Translations under genes and position numbers: made by a program | Assembly: GCA_963668585.1 (NCBI GenBank) | Contig: OY764869.1 | Span: forward strand, 2,356,001-2,420,000 | DNA: 64,000 bases | Origin: Bin87 sp963668585 | Lineage (GTDB): Bacteria > Chloroflexota > Dehalococcoidia > Lucifugimonadales > UBA3495 | Direction: 5' to 3' | Notes under the pieces: generated by a model | What the model saw: only the letters and a program-made list of their open reading frames with translations | Told to the model about the DNA's origin: nothing | Database searches by the model: none | In this document: in pieces, positions 27,823-36,794 of the stretch | Numbering within the stretch: the stretch's first letter is position 1 | Layout: each line of letters begins with the position of its first letter

Positions 27823-28233
27823 ATGCCAAAGATTATCCCGGTACCCGATGAACAGAGCCAGCCCTTCTGGGACGCGGTAAATGAACAACGTCTGATCCTC
27901 CAGAACTGTACCGCCTGCGACAAGCTTCAGTACCCGCCCCAGCGGGCCTGCCAGGTGTGCGGCTCCGCCGATGGTCTGGAGTGGAAAGAGGTGGACGGCA
28001 AGGGCCACATCGCCACATTCATCGTCATCGAGGACGGTCGCCTCAACCGTCGGATGCTCGACCAGCCCTACAATCTAGCCCTAGTAACGCTGGACCAGGA
28101 TCCCACCGTGAACTTTTACTCCAACCTTCCGGGTGTGCCGGCCTACGAGGTGCCGTTGGGCGCGGCCGTGGAGGTGACCTTCGAGGAGGTGGCCCCCGGC
28201 CAGTTGATACACGAGTGGCGAGTGGTGGAATAG
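27823..28233 (+). CDS. Zn-ribbon/OB-fold (DUF35) acyl-CoA-associated protein
   Basis: A 136-residue DUF35 protein. The N-terminal helix QPFWDAVNEQRLILQ leads into the rubredoxin-like zinc ribbon CTACDKLQYPPQRACQVCGS, then an OB-fold (GHIATFIVIED, PYNLALVTLD). Family members pair with SCP2-type thiolases and form a complex that handles acyl-CoA thioesters, e.g. in sterol side-chain or aliphatic degradation. The thiolase-like gene follows 54 bases downstream. Confidence 0.93.
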   Translation: MPKIIPVPDEQSQPFWDAVNEQRLILQNCTACDKLQYPPQRACQVCGSADGLEWKEVDGKGHIATFIVIEDGRLNRRMLDQPYNLALVTLDQDPTVNFYSNLPGVPAYEVPLGAAVEVTFEEVAPGQLIHEWRVVE

Positions 28234-28287
28234 CCAGCATTGGAGATTCGCGCTTGTTCGTGGACAAGCGAAAGAAAAGGACGGACT

Positions 28288-29604
28288 ATGACCAGCAGCA
28301 ATAACTTCCAGTGGCGCAGGGACCGGGACGGCCTCGGAGTGTGGGAACACCGGGGCAAGGTGGCCGTGGCCGGCTACGGCCATTCGCCGGTGGACCGGCG
28401 GTGGGACGAGAAGAACCTGGATGCCTCCCTGGGCGCCTACACGATCATGGCTTGCGAAAAGGCCATGGAGCAGGCCGGAGTCACCATCGACCAGGTGGAC
28501 GGAATCGTCTGCTGCGACAGCCACATCGCCGGCGGCAGCGGAGGGACCGCCTCCGTGTGGGCGCCGCGGCCCTATTTCGACCCGCCGTACGACTCGGAGT
28601 ACGGGTTGACCCTGATCAACGCTCAGTGGCTCATTGATACCATGGGCTTCAAGAACGTCAAATTTGCGCCCACCGGGGTGCCGACCATTGGCGAGATGGT
28701 GGGCATGGCGTCCCAGGCCGTGGGCGACGGCGTGTGCTCCACCTGCCTGGTGATCTATCCCACCGGCAACATGGAGGGGCGCTACCGGCGTGGCGGCGAG
28801 AATGCCGACGACTACGCGCGGGGCGCGCGCCAGTGGACCGTTCCCTGGGGCAACCACGGCGGCAACGACTTCATCAACATCTTCCCACACCGTCAGTACC
28901 TGATGAAATACGGCGGCGTGCATGAGGACATTGCCCCCTTTGTCATCAACCAGCACAAGAACGGGATGCTCACCCCCTGGGGGTACAACGCCACCCACAA
29001 CGTTCAGCCCATATCGGTGGAGGACTACATAGGCTCACGACCAATCCTGAATCCTCTGCGCATTTGGGACTGCGACCGTCCCGTCAACGCTTCGGCGGCC
29101 TACCTGTTCACCACCAGTGAGCGGGCGCAGGATATGAAATCCCAGCCGGTGTATGTACTCAACCATTCCCAGCACAACTTCCCGTTCCGGACCACCCAGC
29201 CAGACCTTGACGAGTTGGAGATGTGGACCGACCGGCAGGCCGCCCGCATGTACGAAGGCGCCGGCCTTGGCTCCGCGGACGTGGACATCTTCAACCCCTA
29301 CGACGGCTACTCGATAATGACCCAGTTCTTCCTGGAAGGCTTCCAGTGGCACGGGGTCAAACGGGGCGAAGCTTTTGACTTCTACGCTGGCGACATCACC
29401 GTCAAGGGCCCACATCCCTTCAGTTCCAGCGGGGGCAACCTGGGGAACGGCCGCACCCGCACCGCCATGTACACCGACAGCATCGAGCAACTGCGCGGCA
29501 CCGCCGGCGACCGCCAGGTGACCGTACGGGCCGAAACCGCCCTGTGCGCGTTCACCACCCCGAGCAGCGGTGGCTGGCTGATGTTGGGCAAGTATCCGTC
29601 GTGA
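28288..29604 (+). CDS. Thiolase-fold (SCP2-type) acetyl-CoA acetyltransferase-like protein
   Basis: A 438-residue thiolase-superfamily protein: VAVAGYGHSPVDRR at the start, ACEKAMEQAGVTIDQVDGIVC, DIFNPYDGYSIMTQFFLEG (the position of the usual C-terminal active-site helix) and HPFSSSGGNLGNGRTR (corresponding to the HPxG-type loop). The nucleophile Cys of classical thiolases is not obvious; a C-rich VCSTCLVIYPTG segment sits near its usual place. AAAGGACGG precedes ATG 28288. With the DUF35 partner it probably acts in CoA-thioester cleavage or aldol-type chemistry. Confidence 0.88.
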   Translation: MTSSNNFQWRRDRDGLGVWEHRGKVAVAGYGHSPVDRRWDEKNLDASLGAYTIMACEKAMEQAGVTIDQVDGIVCCDSHIAGGSGGTASVWAPRPYFDPPYDSEYGLTLINAQWLIDTMGFKNVKFAPTGVPTIGEMVGMASQAVGDGVCSTCLVIYPTGNMEGRYRRGGENADDYARGARQWTVPWGNHGGNDFINIFPHRQYLMKYGGVHEDIAPFVINQHKNGMLTPWGYNATHNVQPISVEDYIGSRPILNPLRIWDCDRPVNASAAYLFTTSERAQDMKSQPVYVLNHSQHNFPFRTTQPDLDELEMWTDRQAARMYEGAGLGSADVDIFNPYDGYSIMTQFFLEGFQWHGVKRGEAFDFYAGDITVKGPHPFSSSGGNLGNGRTRTAMYTDSIEQLRGTAGDRQVTVRAETALCAFTTPSSGGWLMLGKYPS

Positions 29605-30249
29605 TATTTCAGGACACGGCGCGCAGATTCTGACGCAAAAAACACGCTCCTGGTTTCGGGGATGATGGTTTGTGCAAGAGAAAACCCCCAGAAACCGGGA
29701 GTGCGCCATAGGCGGTACCTTCAGCGCAGGCTGACAGTGCCGCCATCGCTTTGGGCCCCCACGGCTTGATGGCTAACACAGGGCCGATGCCGTCCATCAA
29801 CGTCGGGTCCCGGTGGGTCGAAGACAGGATGGCCTCATGCGCGCATTTTCCCGGCCGGGGGTAAAGGGTCCCTTTTACTTTGATGTCTGTTTGACGCGGT
29901 TGGGGACGCTGGATCCACACCGTATCTCGGCGTTGATGGGGCTTGCTCCTTTCAACCGGAACTGTGCGCGTTGCCAACAGGCGGCGTTCAGCCGATGATC
30001 GGTGCACTATTCAGCGCAGCAAGCAAACCGTTAGCCGGTGAGCCGGGAAGCAGGTAGCGGAGGTGTTTGGCCCGAGGCAGACGGTGGCTGTCGGTCCGAA
30101 ACTGCGGTACTGTCGGGCGGCGTGCAACCAGTCTGGATGGAAACAACCACCGCGCTGATTACAACGAAGATCCTGTATCACCTGAGCGCCACCGCATGGC
30201 GGCCATTTCGAGTTCCCAACGGATAAACTGCCCCGTTGAATCCGTATTA
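29605..30249. pseudogene. Degraded IS110-family transposase remnant and flanking debris
   Basis: In the plus frame around 29897-29969 the translation reads LGTLDPHRISALMGLAPFNRN, close to the conserved C-terminal block of IS110 transposases (LGxLxxxxIAALxGxAPFNRD). The frame is cut by stops on both sides and no N-terminal RuvC-like domain is visible, so only a scrap remains. A long imperfect inverted repeat (about 29643-29661 with 29686-29706) lies between the thiolase gene and the remnant and may stop thiolase transcription. Confidence 0.55.
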
Positions 30250-31093
30250 GGGGGTGTCGTCAAAACAATGTGAGGGTGATAGATTGGAGTGAGTTGGGAG
30301 AGTTTGGAGGGTGGGGAGTATGCGAGCAGCGCACCGGCGCCACGATATGACTGATGATGTTTGGGAGCGATTGAGGCCGCATCTGCCCGGGGGAGAGGGC
30401 AAGCAGGGCAGACCGGCCCATGACAACCGTCGGTTTATCGACGCCGTGTGCTGGATTTTGCGTACCGGAGCGCCCTGGCGGGATTTGCCGCCGGACTACG
30501 GAGACTGGAAGAACACTCACCGGCGGTTCTGCCGCTGGCGGGATCGGGGAGTGTGGTCCGGACTGCTGGAGGCGGTGATGGATGACCCTGATTTCGAATG
30601 GCTGATGATCGACGCCAGCTACATCAAGGCCCATCCCCATAGCGCTGGGGCCCGGGGCGGCAACCAGGCCATGGGCCGCACCAAAGGGGGCTGAACAGCA
30701 AGCTGCGCCTGGCGGTGGACTCCCACGGGATGCCGGTCAGGCTGGGCGTTACCGAGGGCACGGTGGCCGACTCCTCCCAGGCATTGCGTCTGATCCAGGG
30801 GATCGAGGCCCAGTGCCTGCTGGCGGACAAAGCCTACGACACCAATGAAATCATAGCCATGGCCCGGGAATTGGGCATGGACCCAGTGATACCACCGAAG
30901 AGGAACCGGAGGGAGCAGCGGGACTATGACCCGGCGCTGTACCGGTTGAGACACCTGGTGGAGAACGGTTTCCTGGAGTTCAAGCAGTGGCGCGGCGTGG
31001 CGACCCGTTATGCCAAGAGAGCCGCGTCTTACCTGGCCATCTGCCAACTCCGGGCAGTGATGGTCTGGAGCAAACTCTTTTGACGACACCCCC
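30250..31093 (+). mobile_element. IS5-family (IS427 group) insertion sequence, copy 1
   Basis: Exactly 844 bp. Terminal inverted repeats GGGGGTGTCGTCAAAA (left) and its complement TTTTGACGACACCCCC (right); TA flanks both ends (30248-30249 and 31094-31095), consistent with the 2-3 bp target duplication of this group. A near-identical inverted copy lies at 31422-32265. Confidence 0.93.
30311..31083 (+). CDS. IS5-family transposase, two frames joined by -1 frameshift (copy 1)
   Basis: First frame 30311-30694 (DUF4096-like N-terminal domain MTDDVWERLRPHLPGG, DDE first Asp in MIDASYIKAHPH); second frame runs to 31083 with the second Asp in LLADKAYDTNEI and the Glu in HLVENGFLEFKQW. The frames overlap at AAAGGGGG (30683-30690), a plausible -1 slippage site that gives TKGGLNSKLRLAVD, the usual family sequence. 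ATG 30320 may be the true start. Confidence 0.88.
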
Positions 31094-31200
31094 TAGAGGC
31101 AGAGCCGGGTTGATTCGGGATTGCTCTCCCTGGCCAGGCGGGTCGATGAGCTAGAAGAGTCCCTATTCGAAACGCAAGCGGACACAAAAATGGAGCGGAA

Positions 31201-31238
31201 GACGGGATTAGGCCCCGAACCGAAGGCCTAATCCCGTC
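31201..31238. terminator. 14-bp perfect hairpin behind the recombinase gene
   Basis: GACGGGATTAGGCC (31201-31214) is the exact complement of GGCCTAATCCCGTC (31225-31238), loop 10 bases. On the minus strand a T5 stretch follows after 9 bases, so it could end recombinase transcription; equally it could be an attachment or recombinase-binding site, since element ends often sit just past the integrase gene. Confidence 0.5.
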
Positions 31239-31421
31239 TCCAAGTTTGTGGGCATACAGGAGCAGTGACTGACTATGCGGCGTCCTCCATGTACTCCGCG
31301 AACAAGTTGGCCAACCTCGACTGCGCTCCCTTGAGCACGTGGCCATACAGGTCCAGCGTCATGGCCACCGACGAGTGGCCCAGCCTCCTGGAAATCACAA
31401 GGATGTTGTCCTCATGTTCTA

Positions 31422-32265
31422 GGGGGTGTCGTCAAAAGAGTTTGCTCCAGACCATCACTGCCCGGAGTTGGCAGATGGCCAGGTAAGACGCGGCTCTCTT
31501 GGCATAACGGGTCGCCACGCCGCGCCACTGCTTGAACTCCAGGAAACCGTTCTCCACCAGGTGTCTCAACCGGTACAGCGCCGGGTCATAGTCCCGCTGC
31601 TCCCTCCGGTTCCTCTTCGGTGGTATCACTGGGTCCATGCCCAATTCCCGGGCCGTGGCTATGATTTCATTGGTGTCGTAGGCTTTGTCCGCCAGCAGGC
31701 ACTGGGCCTCGATCCCCTGGATCAGACGCAATGCCTGGGAGGAGTCGGCCTCCGTGCCCTCGGTAACGGCCAGCCTGACCGGCATCCCGTGGGAGTCCAC
31801 CGCCAGGTGCAGCTTGCTGTTCAGCCCCCTTTGGTGCGGCCCATGGCCTGGTTGCCGCCCCGGGCCCCAGCGCTATGGGGATGGGCCTTGATATAGCTGG
31901 CGTCGATCATCAGCCATTCGAAATCAGGGTCATCCATCACCGCCTCCAGCAGTCCGGACCACACTCCACGGTCCCGCCAGCGGCAGAACCGCCGGTGGGT
32001 GTTCTTCCAGTCTCCGTAGTCCGGCGGCAAATCCCGCCAGGGCGCTCCGGTACGCAAAATCCAGCACACGGCGTCGATAAACCGACGGTTGTCATGGGCC
32101 GGTCTGCCCTGCTTGCCCTCTCCCCCGGGCAGATGCGGCCTCAATCGCTCCCAAACATCATCAGTCATATCGTGGCGCCGGTGCGCTGCTCGCATACTCC
32201 CCACCCTCCAAACTCTCCCAACTCACTCCAATCTATCACCCTCACATGGTTTTGACGACACCCCC
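31422..32265 (-). mobile_element. IS5-family (IS427 group) insertion sequence, copy 2
   Basis: 844 bp, same length and terminal repeats as copy 1 (left GGGGGTGTCGTCAAAA) in opposite orientation, flanked by TA at 31420-31421 and 32266-32267. It lies inside the recombinase gene between the HxxR block and the LGH block. The high similarity to copy 1 points to recent movement. Confidence 0.94.
31432..32204 (-). CDS. IS5-family transposase, two frames joined by -1 frameshift (copy 2)
   Basis: First frame 32204-31821 and second frame ending at 31432, with the same slippage sequence and DDE residues as copy 1. Differences from copy 1 are few (e.g. RLAVTEGTEAD versus RLGVTEGTVAD, IATARELG versus IAMARELG). 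Looks functional. Confidence 0.88.
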
Positions 32266-32831
32266 TAGGGCAACCGAAGCGTGAAAGTGCCGGAAGCTGT
32301 GCAGGGTCAGGCTGTCGACGCCGGCCAGTTCGGCATAATGCTTAAGTTTGCGGTCCAAGGTAGTCGGCCTCGAAAAGTTGCCATCCCTGCCCGGGAATAC
32401 CAGTTCGCTGGATCCCAAGCGGTTTTCCACCCTTTCCTTGTGTTCACATAGCACTGCTGTCGTCCGCGCGTCCAGGTCGATGGTGCGGTTCCCTTTCGCA
32501 GTTTTTGGCGCTTTTCTCACCAAGCCAAGACCCGAGACCTTAACCGCCGCCTCCCGTACGCGGATGGCGTGTTGCTGGTGTTCAAGTATCTCCACGTTAG
32601 CGAAGCGTAGAGCGATGAGTTCGCTCCTGCGCATTCCGGTATATACCGCGACGTGGACGAAAGCGTGGAATTCGGGGTCTCGTTCCCCGAGGACACGCAG
32701 AATCTTTGCCACGTCCTCTCGGTCCGGGATTTGAATTTCCGGACGTTCGGTTCGTAGGCCTCGGACACTGGCTGCCGGATTACGGTCAAGGATTTCGATC
32801 TCAGTCGCGAACTTGCAGGCTCCGGAAACTA

Positions 32832-34067
32832 GTATTCAGTCAAACCTGTATTGGCAGATGAAGGACGTAATGGGCCATAGTTGCTACGGTGGTGGCAAAC
32901 AGCGGTGCGGGAGGTGCGGCAGGCATGGCTCAGGAGAAATATTCGGTACAGTTGTCGGTGGAGGATCGGACCCAGCTGGAGCGGTTGATTCGCAGCGGCC
33001 GGAGTTCGGCACGGGTCATCAATCGAGCTCGCATCCTGCTCAAGACCGACGAGGGTTGGAGCGCGGCCCAGGTGGCGGCGGCCCTGGACACGTCGCAGCG
33101 CACGGTGTTTCGCACCAAGCGGCGGTACGCCGAGGAGGGATTGGACGGCGTACTCCACGACCGTCCTCAAGCCAACCGGTACCGCAAGCTGGATGATCGG
33201 GGCGAAGCCAGCCTGATTGCCCTGGCGTGCAGCGATGCGCCCGACGGACGCGACCACTGGACCCTGCGGTTGCTGGCCGACCAGGTGGTGGAGTTGGGCG
33301 TGGTGGAATCGTTGTCATACGAGACGGTGCGCCAACGGCTCAAAAAAACGTCCTCAAGCCCTGGCAAAAGCGACAGTGGTGCATCTCCCGGATGAACGGG
33401 GAGTTTGTGGCGGCTATGGAGGACGTGCTGGACCTGTACGCCGAGCCCTGCGACCCCAGCCGTCCGGTGGTGTGCTTCGACGAGACTTCCACTCAATTGC
33501 TGGCTGAAGTGCGAGAACCACTGCCCGCCCAGCCGGGACGACCCCGACGCCAGGACTACGAGTACCGCCGCGGCGGCACCCGCAACCTCTTCCTGTTCTG
33601 CGAGCCGCTGGCCGGCTGGCGCGTGCGGATCTTGACCAATCAGGCCATCACCCAGCGCCGCACCATGGTGGACTTCGCCCACCAGATGCAATGGTTGGTT
33701 GACACAGCGTATCCCAACGCGCCCGTCATCCGCGTGGTTCTCGACAATTTGAACACCCACCGCATGGCGTCGTTGTACGAAACCTTCCCTGCGGCCGAAG
33801 CCAGGCGCATCGTGAAACGCCTGGAGTTTCACCACACCCCCAAGCACGCCAGTTGGCTGAACATGGCTGAGATCGAATTCAGCGCGCTCAGCCGAGCCTG
33901 TCTCAAAGGCAGAAACCCCGATGCCGACGCCCTGGAACGCGCCATCACGGCTTACGAGAACCGGCGCAACGCCGCGTGCGTCCCGATCAACTGGCGCTTC
34001 AGCACCGACCACGCCAGAACCAAGCTCCAACGTTTCTACCCCTGCCTTTCCAACGTTGACTGAGTAC
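32832..34067 (+). mobile_element. IS630-family insertion sequence
   Basis: About 1.24 kb with ends TATTCAGTCAA (left) and TTGACTGAGTA (right), imperfect inverted repeats. CTAG is present at both junctions (32829-32832 and 34067-34070), so a TA within CTAG was duplicated, the IS630 habit. Boundaries are given to within 2 bases. It sits in the recombinase gene between the core-binding and catalytic domains. Confidence 0.9.
32925..34063 (+). CDS. IS630-family transposase with A7 -1 frameshift
   Basis: Frame one encodes the helix-turn-helix part (SVEDRTQLERLIRSGRSSARVINRARILL, WSAAQVAAALDTSQRTVFRTKRRY); frame two the DDE domain: Asp in VVCFDETSTQLL, Asp in VLDNLNTHR, Glu in MAEIEFSAL. The frames are -1 relative to each other and meet at seven A residues (33342-33348), restoring RQRLKKNVLKPWQKRQWCI. 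Either programmed slippage or a one-base indel explains it; slippage is usual in such IS. GTG 32889 is an upstream alternative start. Confidence 0.88.
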
Positions 34068-34319
34068 TAGTGCGTGGGTAACACCAACAGACCGAGCGCC
34101 CAATCCCTGAGCTGTGAGCGCTCGCTCCATGGCTCGTATGTCGCGGGGCGTTAGTTCCTGTAACAGGACCTCCCCAATGCAAGGGTCGACGTGCTGCAAG
34201 TATTCGCGGGAGTAGCGGTCGTAGGTGCTGACGGATTTCGTGGGTTTGATCTCCTCCTCCAAGTACATCAGCATCAACTCACCCACGGTGATGGTCTTGG
34301 GATTGATATGGGTTGTCAA

Positions 34320-34851
34320 TTGATTTCGTCCCTTCCTGCGAGTCGGACAAAGGGAATGCGCCGCCTGTCAGGTCGGCGTCTCGCCTTTGCACTAAGGGCA
34401 TATCTGATCTAGCCCATTACAACCTTCGCGTGAGTGGCGAAAAACGTCGGACCGGAATACGGGTGGGATTTGATCCACGGTGCGTCGTCGCTAGGTTGCC
34501 TGAAAAATCATCAACCGTTGAACGCCTCTCGCAGGTACTCACGAGCAACGGCCGTCTCCGCAATTGCGGACCCACCAGCTCGCATTTCGGTGGTGGTATG
34601 GCGACGTCGCTCATAGCCGCGCCTAATCCCGTTCATCATTGCGGGAATGCCTTCATTGGCATGGGCCTAAGTGCAGCCCGGACCTTTCCAATGGTCCAAT
34701 CGCGGCGGGGCTGTCGGTGGTTCTTCCCAGCCTCTCTCGCCGCACCTGCGCATGAGTAATAGCGCATCTTACTTACCATAACACATTCCAAAGGTTCGTG
34801 TCGTCTTCGCGCCGACCCTGAGTGGCAGCACGCCCAGCTTGAGCACGATGA
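34320..34851. other. 530-bp region upstream of the recombinase, no gene recognised
   Basis: Between the recombinase start and the small gene at 34852. Open frames here on both strands carry no family signature. Lower GC than neighbours. An excisionase gene or promoter would be expected here but cannot be supported. Confidence 0.4.
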
Positions 34852-35055
34852 TTACTCCTCGGAGGCGCGCTCTGCGTAGTCGATGACGCCAGCCCGCGCC
34901 AAGGCGTGATTGAAGGCGTGGCCATACAGCTCGACGTCATCATCGATGAGGGCGAGGGTCCATTCCAGTCCCATGCGGTCGACGTCATGCAGGTAGTCCC
35001 GGGCGTAGCGGCGGCAGATGCACCTGGCCATCCAGTAGCGGATCTTGGTCATCAA
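34852..35055 (-). CDS. Small conserved protein, paralogue A
   Basis: A 67-residue basic-N-terminal protein: RYWMARCICRRYARDYLHDVDRMGLEW, then LALIDDDVELYGHAFNHALARAGVIDYAERA. It is clearly a paralogue of the gene at 35367-35585 (most residues identical), so it is a real gene. Family not recognised; probably a small helical protein. It is the last gene of the element before the recombinase. Confidence 0.65.
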   Translation of the reverse strand: MMTKIRYWMARCICRRYARDYLHDVDRMGLEWTLALIDDDVELYGHAFNHALARAGVIDYAERASEE

Positions 35056-35366
35056 AGTTGGAAGTCCCTTGGTTGGAAGTAAGATGGTCTAGGGCGTGCC
35101 TATTTCCGACGATGTCCTCATAACCTTCACGATCTCTTCACAGAATTCAGACTCATTTTCACTTCGTTTCCACACTGCGGCCGTACGATACGGATTACGT
35201 CAACGGTCTCGTCGGGCCATCCGCCATCAGGGTGTTATCAACCATAACTCAGAGGAAACCTCTCAATACGCCTTACCGGTCAGATCCATAACCTTTCAAC
35301 AGCCTCCGCACCTCGACGTTACACCGGCGCACGCGGCGACGGTTCCCATATCAGGAACCGCCGCCG
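35056..35366. other. 310-bp spacer with a hairpin
   Basis: No gene. A hairpin of GGTTCC (35341-35346) with GGAACC (35354-35359), lengthened by GC pairs, is followed by a short T5 run on the plus strand directly behind the stop of the 35367 gene; it may terminate transcripts entering from either side. Confidence 0.4.
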
Positions 35367-35585
35367 CTATTTTTGTACGCCTTGCCGTTCGGCGTAGTCG
35401 ATGACGCCCGCCCGCGCCAGGGCGTGGTTGAATGGGTGGCCATGCAACGCGACGTCCTCGTCGATCAGGGCCAGGGTCCACTTCAGGCCCATACGGTTGA
35501 CGTCGCGCAGGTAGTCGCGGGCGTAACGTCGGCAGATGTGCCGGGCCAGCCAGTAGCGTAGCTTGACTATCAGCATGTCGATCAT
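35367..35585 (-). CDS. Small conserved protein, paralogue B
   Basis: A 72-residue protein: LRYWLARHICRRYARDYLRDVNRMGLKW then LALIDEDVALHGHPFNHALARAGVIDYAER. Paralogue of the gene at 34852. It follows the cadherin-like protein gene by 9 bases, so it belongs to the main minus-strand run. No known family. Confidence 0.7.
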   Translation of the reverse strand: MIDMLIVKLRYWLARHICRRYARDYLRDVNRMGLKWTLALIDEDVALHGHPFNHALARAGVIDYAERQGVQK

Positions 35586-35594
35586 CCTCGGCCG

Positions 35595-36794
35595 TTACTG
35601 GTCGGCCCTGGTGATGTTCACGGTGTAGGCGCGGGTGGCGCCATCCTGAGCAGTTACCATTACCGTCACTGTGGTGATGCCCACGTCCAACTCCACCTGG
35701 GCGCCGGTGGGGCCGATGCTGGTGAGCGCGGTGGTCGGGTTGACCATGATGGCGAAAACAGCGCCCGGATTCTCGGGCATGGGCTCCACGAAGGTGCGCA
35801 TGGTCGAGTGAGGCACCGCGACGTTGTAGCTGTACACGCCGGGCGAGAACCGCGGCGACCACTCGTCGGGGGACGTGCCGCCCAGCAGCAGGTTAGCCAG
35901 CATGGCATCGTCGGACAGGGGGTCCCGGATCTCATACCTGACCCTGATTTCCAGCGTCACGCCGACCAGCGAGCCGGTTAGATTGTCCCAGGTCGCCTGG
36001 TCGGTGGCCTGTCCATAGACCACCAGGCCCTGGTCTGCCCAGGCCAGGTGTCCCATCTGTCCGGTGGGCTGAATGTATCTGACGTAGTGGCCGCCCCTGA
36101 GAACCTCGGTGGCCGTCGCCTGGTAGATCGACCGGTCATTCGAGCTCTCGCCGCCGGGCTGTGCCGGCATCTCGGGCAGGAGGCCTCCCGACGGGTCGGC
36201 CAGGGCCAATCCCAGGTGAGCCGAGTCGGCGTTAAGGCCGGCGGCGCCGGTCTTGATGATGGCCACCTCCCTGACGATGATGTAGTGCCCCGGTCCCGGC
36301 GCCGGGACCACCTCGACCCTCTGGGTGCCCAGGCGACCGATATCATGGGCGTTCAGCGTGGCGCCGGCCTCGCGCACGGCAGTGACCGGCAGAGTGTTGG
36401 AGATGTTGACCAGCTTGGCCAGGGGAATGGGGGCGATGTTGCCGTCTTGAGCCCATGCGGACACTCCGGCCCTGACCCTGGCGTCAACGGCGGCGCGGTC
36501 CAGTCCGCCGGTGCCACCAGCGCCGGAAGTCAGCGTAGCGGAGTGTTCGGCGCCGGTGTCGTCCTGGCAGACGACGGTCATGGTGTTGCCCGCGGTGTCA
36601 GCCGATTTGCAATAGGGCCCCAGCAGCGCGCTGGTGTCGATGCCCGCGCCCGCGAAGGCAGGGACATACCGTGCCGGCAGGCCCTGGGTTGGCGTCGTTC
36701 CGCTCTGGGCGAGCGCGACGGCCGTGACGGCCAGCGCGCACGCTATCACGAGCGCCAGCGCTGCAATACCAATGATCATGCGTTTCTTCATCAT
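35595..36794 (-). CDS. Exported protein with tail-fibre-like motif and C-terminal cadherin-like beta-sandwich
   Basis: 399 residues. The N-terminus MMKKRMIIGIAALALVIACALAVTAVALAQ (written here in parts: basic MMKKR, then about 22 hydrophobic residues ending ALAQ) is a signal peptide or anchor. Residues about 95-115 contain WAQDGNIAPIPLAKL, a motif I know from phage tail/receptor-binding proteins (W-A-x-x-G-N-x-x-x-I-P-x-x-K-L). The last 95 residues (SPGVYSYNVAVPH to TRAYTVNITRAD) match the cadherin-like beta-sandwich (PF12733 type). ATG 36794 overlaps the stop of the upstream gene (ATGATGA). Likely surface-exposed, possibly adhesive. Confidence 0.7.
   Translation of the reverse strand: MMKKRMIIGIAALALVIACALAVTAVALAQSGTTPTQGLPARYVPAFAGAGIDTSALLGPYCKSADTAGNTMTVVCQDDTGAEHSATLTSGAGGTGGLDRAAVDARVRAGVSAWAQDGNIAPIPLAKLVNISNTLPVTAVREAGATLNAHDIGRLGTQRVEVVPAPGPGHYIIVREVAIIKTGAAGLNADSAHLGLALADPSGGLLPEMPAQPGGESSNDRSIYQATATEVLRGGHYVRYIQPTGQMGHLAWADQGLVVYGQATDQATWDNLTGSLVGVTLEIRVRYEIRDPLSDDAMLANLLLGGTSPDEWSPRFSPGVYSYNVAVPHSTMRTFVEPMPENPGAVFAIMVNPTTALTSIGPTGAQVELDVGITTVTVMVTAQDGATRAYTVNITRADQ

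Larger units (their letters stand above)
31273..34319 (-). pseudogene. Tyrosine recombinase (integrase) split into three by IS5 and IS630
   Basis: Piece 1 (34319-34067) has the SAM-like core-binding domain STYDRYSREYLQHVDP; piece 2 (32828-32266) has TGMRRSELIALRF (catalytic Arg) and LHSFRHFHAS (His/Arg); piece 3 (31419-31273) has LGHSSVAMTLDLYGHV with the nucleophile Tyr. Deleting IS630 with one CTAG and IS5 with one TA gives 963 bases, a continuous 320-codon gene plus correct junctions (THALVSGACKFATE and HASVALEHEDNILV). As it stands it should be inactive. Confidence 0.93.

Noticed and set aside
31109..31234. Short plus-strand reading frame (RRVDELEESLFETQ) between the IS5 copies
   Set aside because: It has a stop at the IS junction when the IS is removed and no start, so it cannot be supported as a gene; it could be a scrap of the original target locus.
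30250..32265. Composite transposon formed by the two IS5 copies
   Set aside because: The enclosed 328 bases hold only the recombinase 3' end and a hairpin, and copy 2 has its own target duplication inside the recombinase, so they inserted independently.
34430..34560. tRNA-like stretch on the minus strand (GTGGATCAAATCCCAC resembling a T-arm)
   Set aside because: Loop size is wrong and no acceptor stem or anticodon arm can be drawn, so no tRNA is called.
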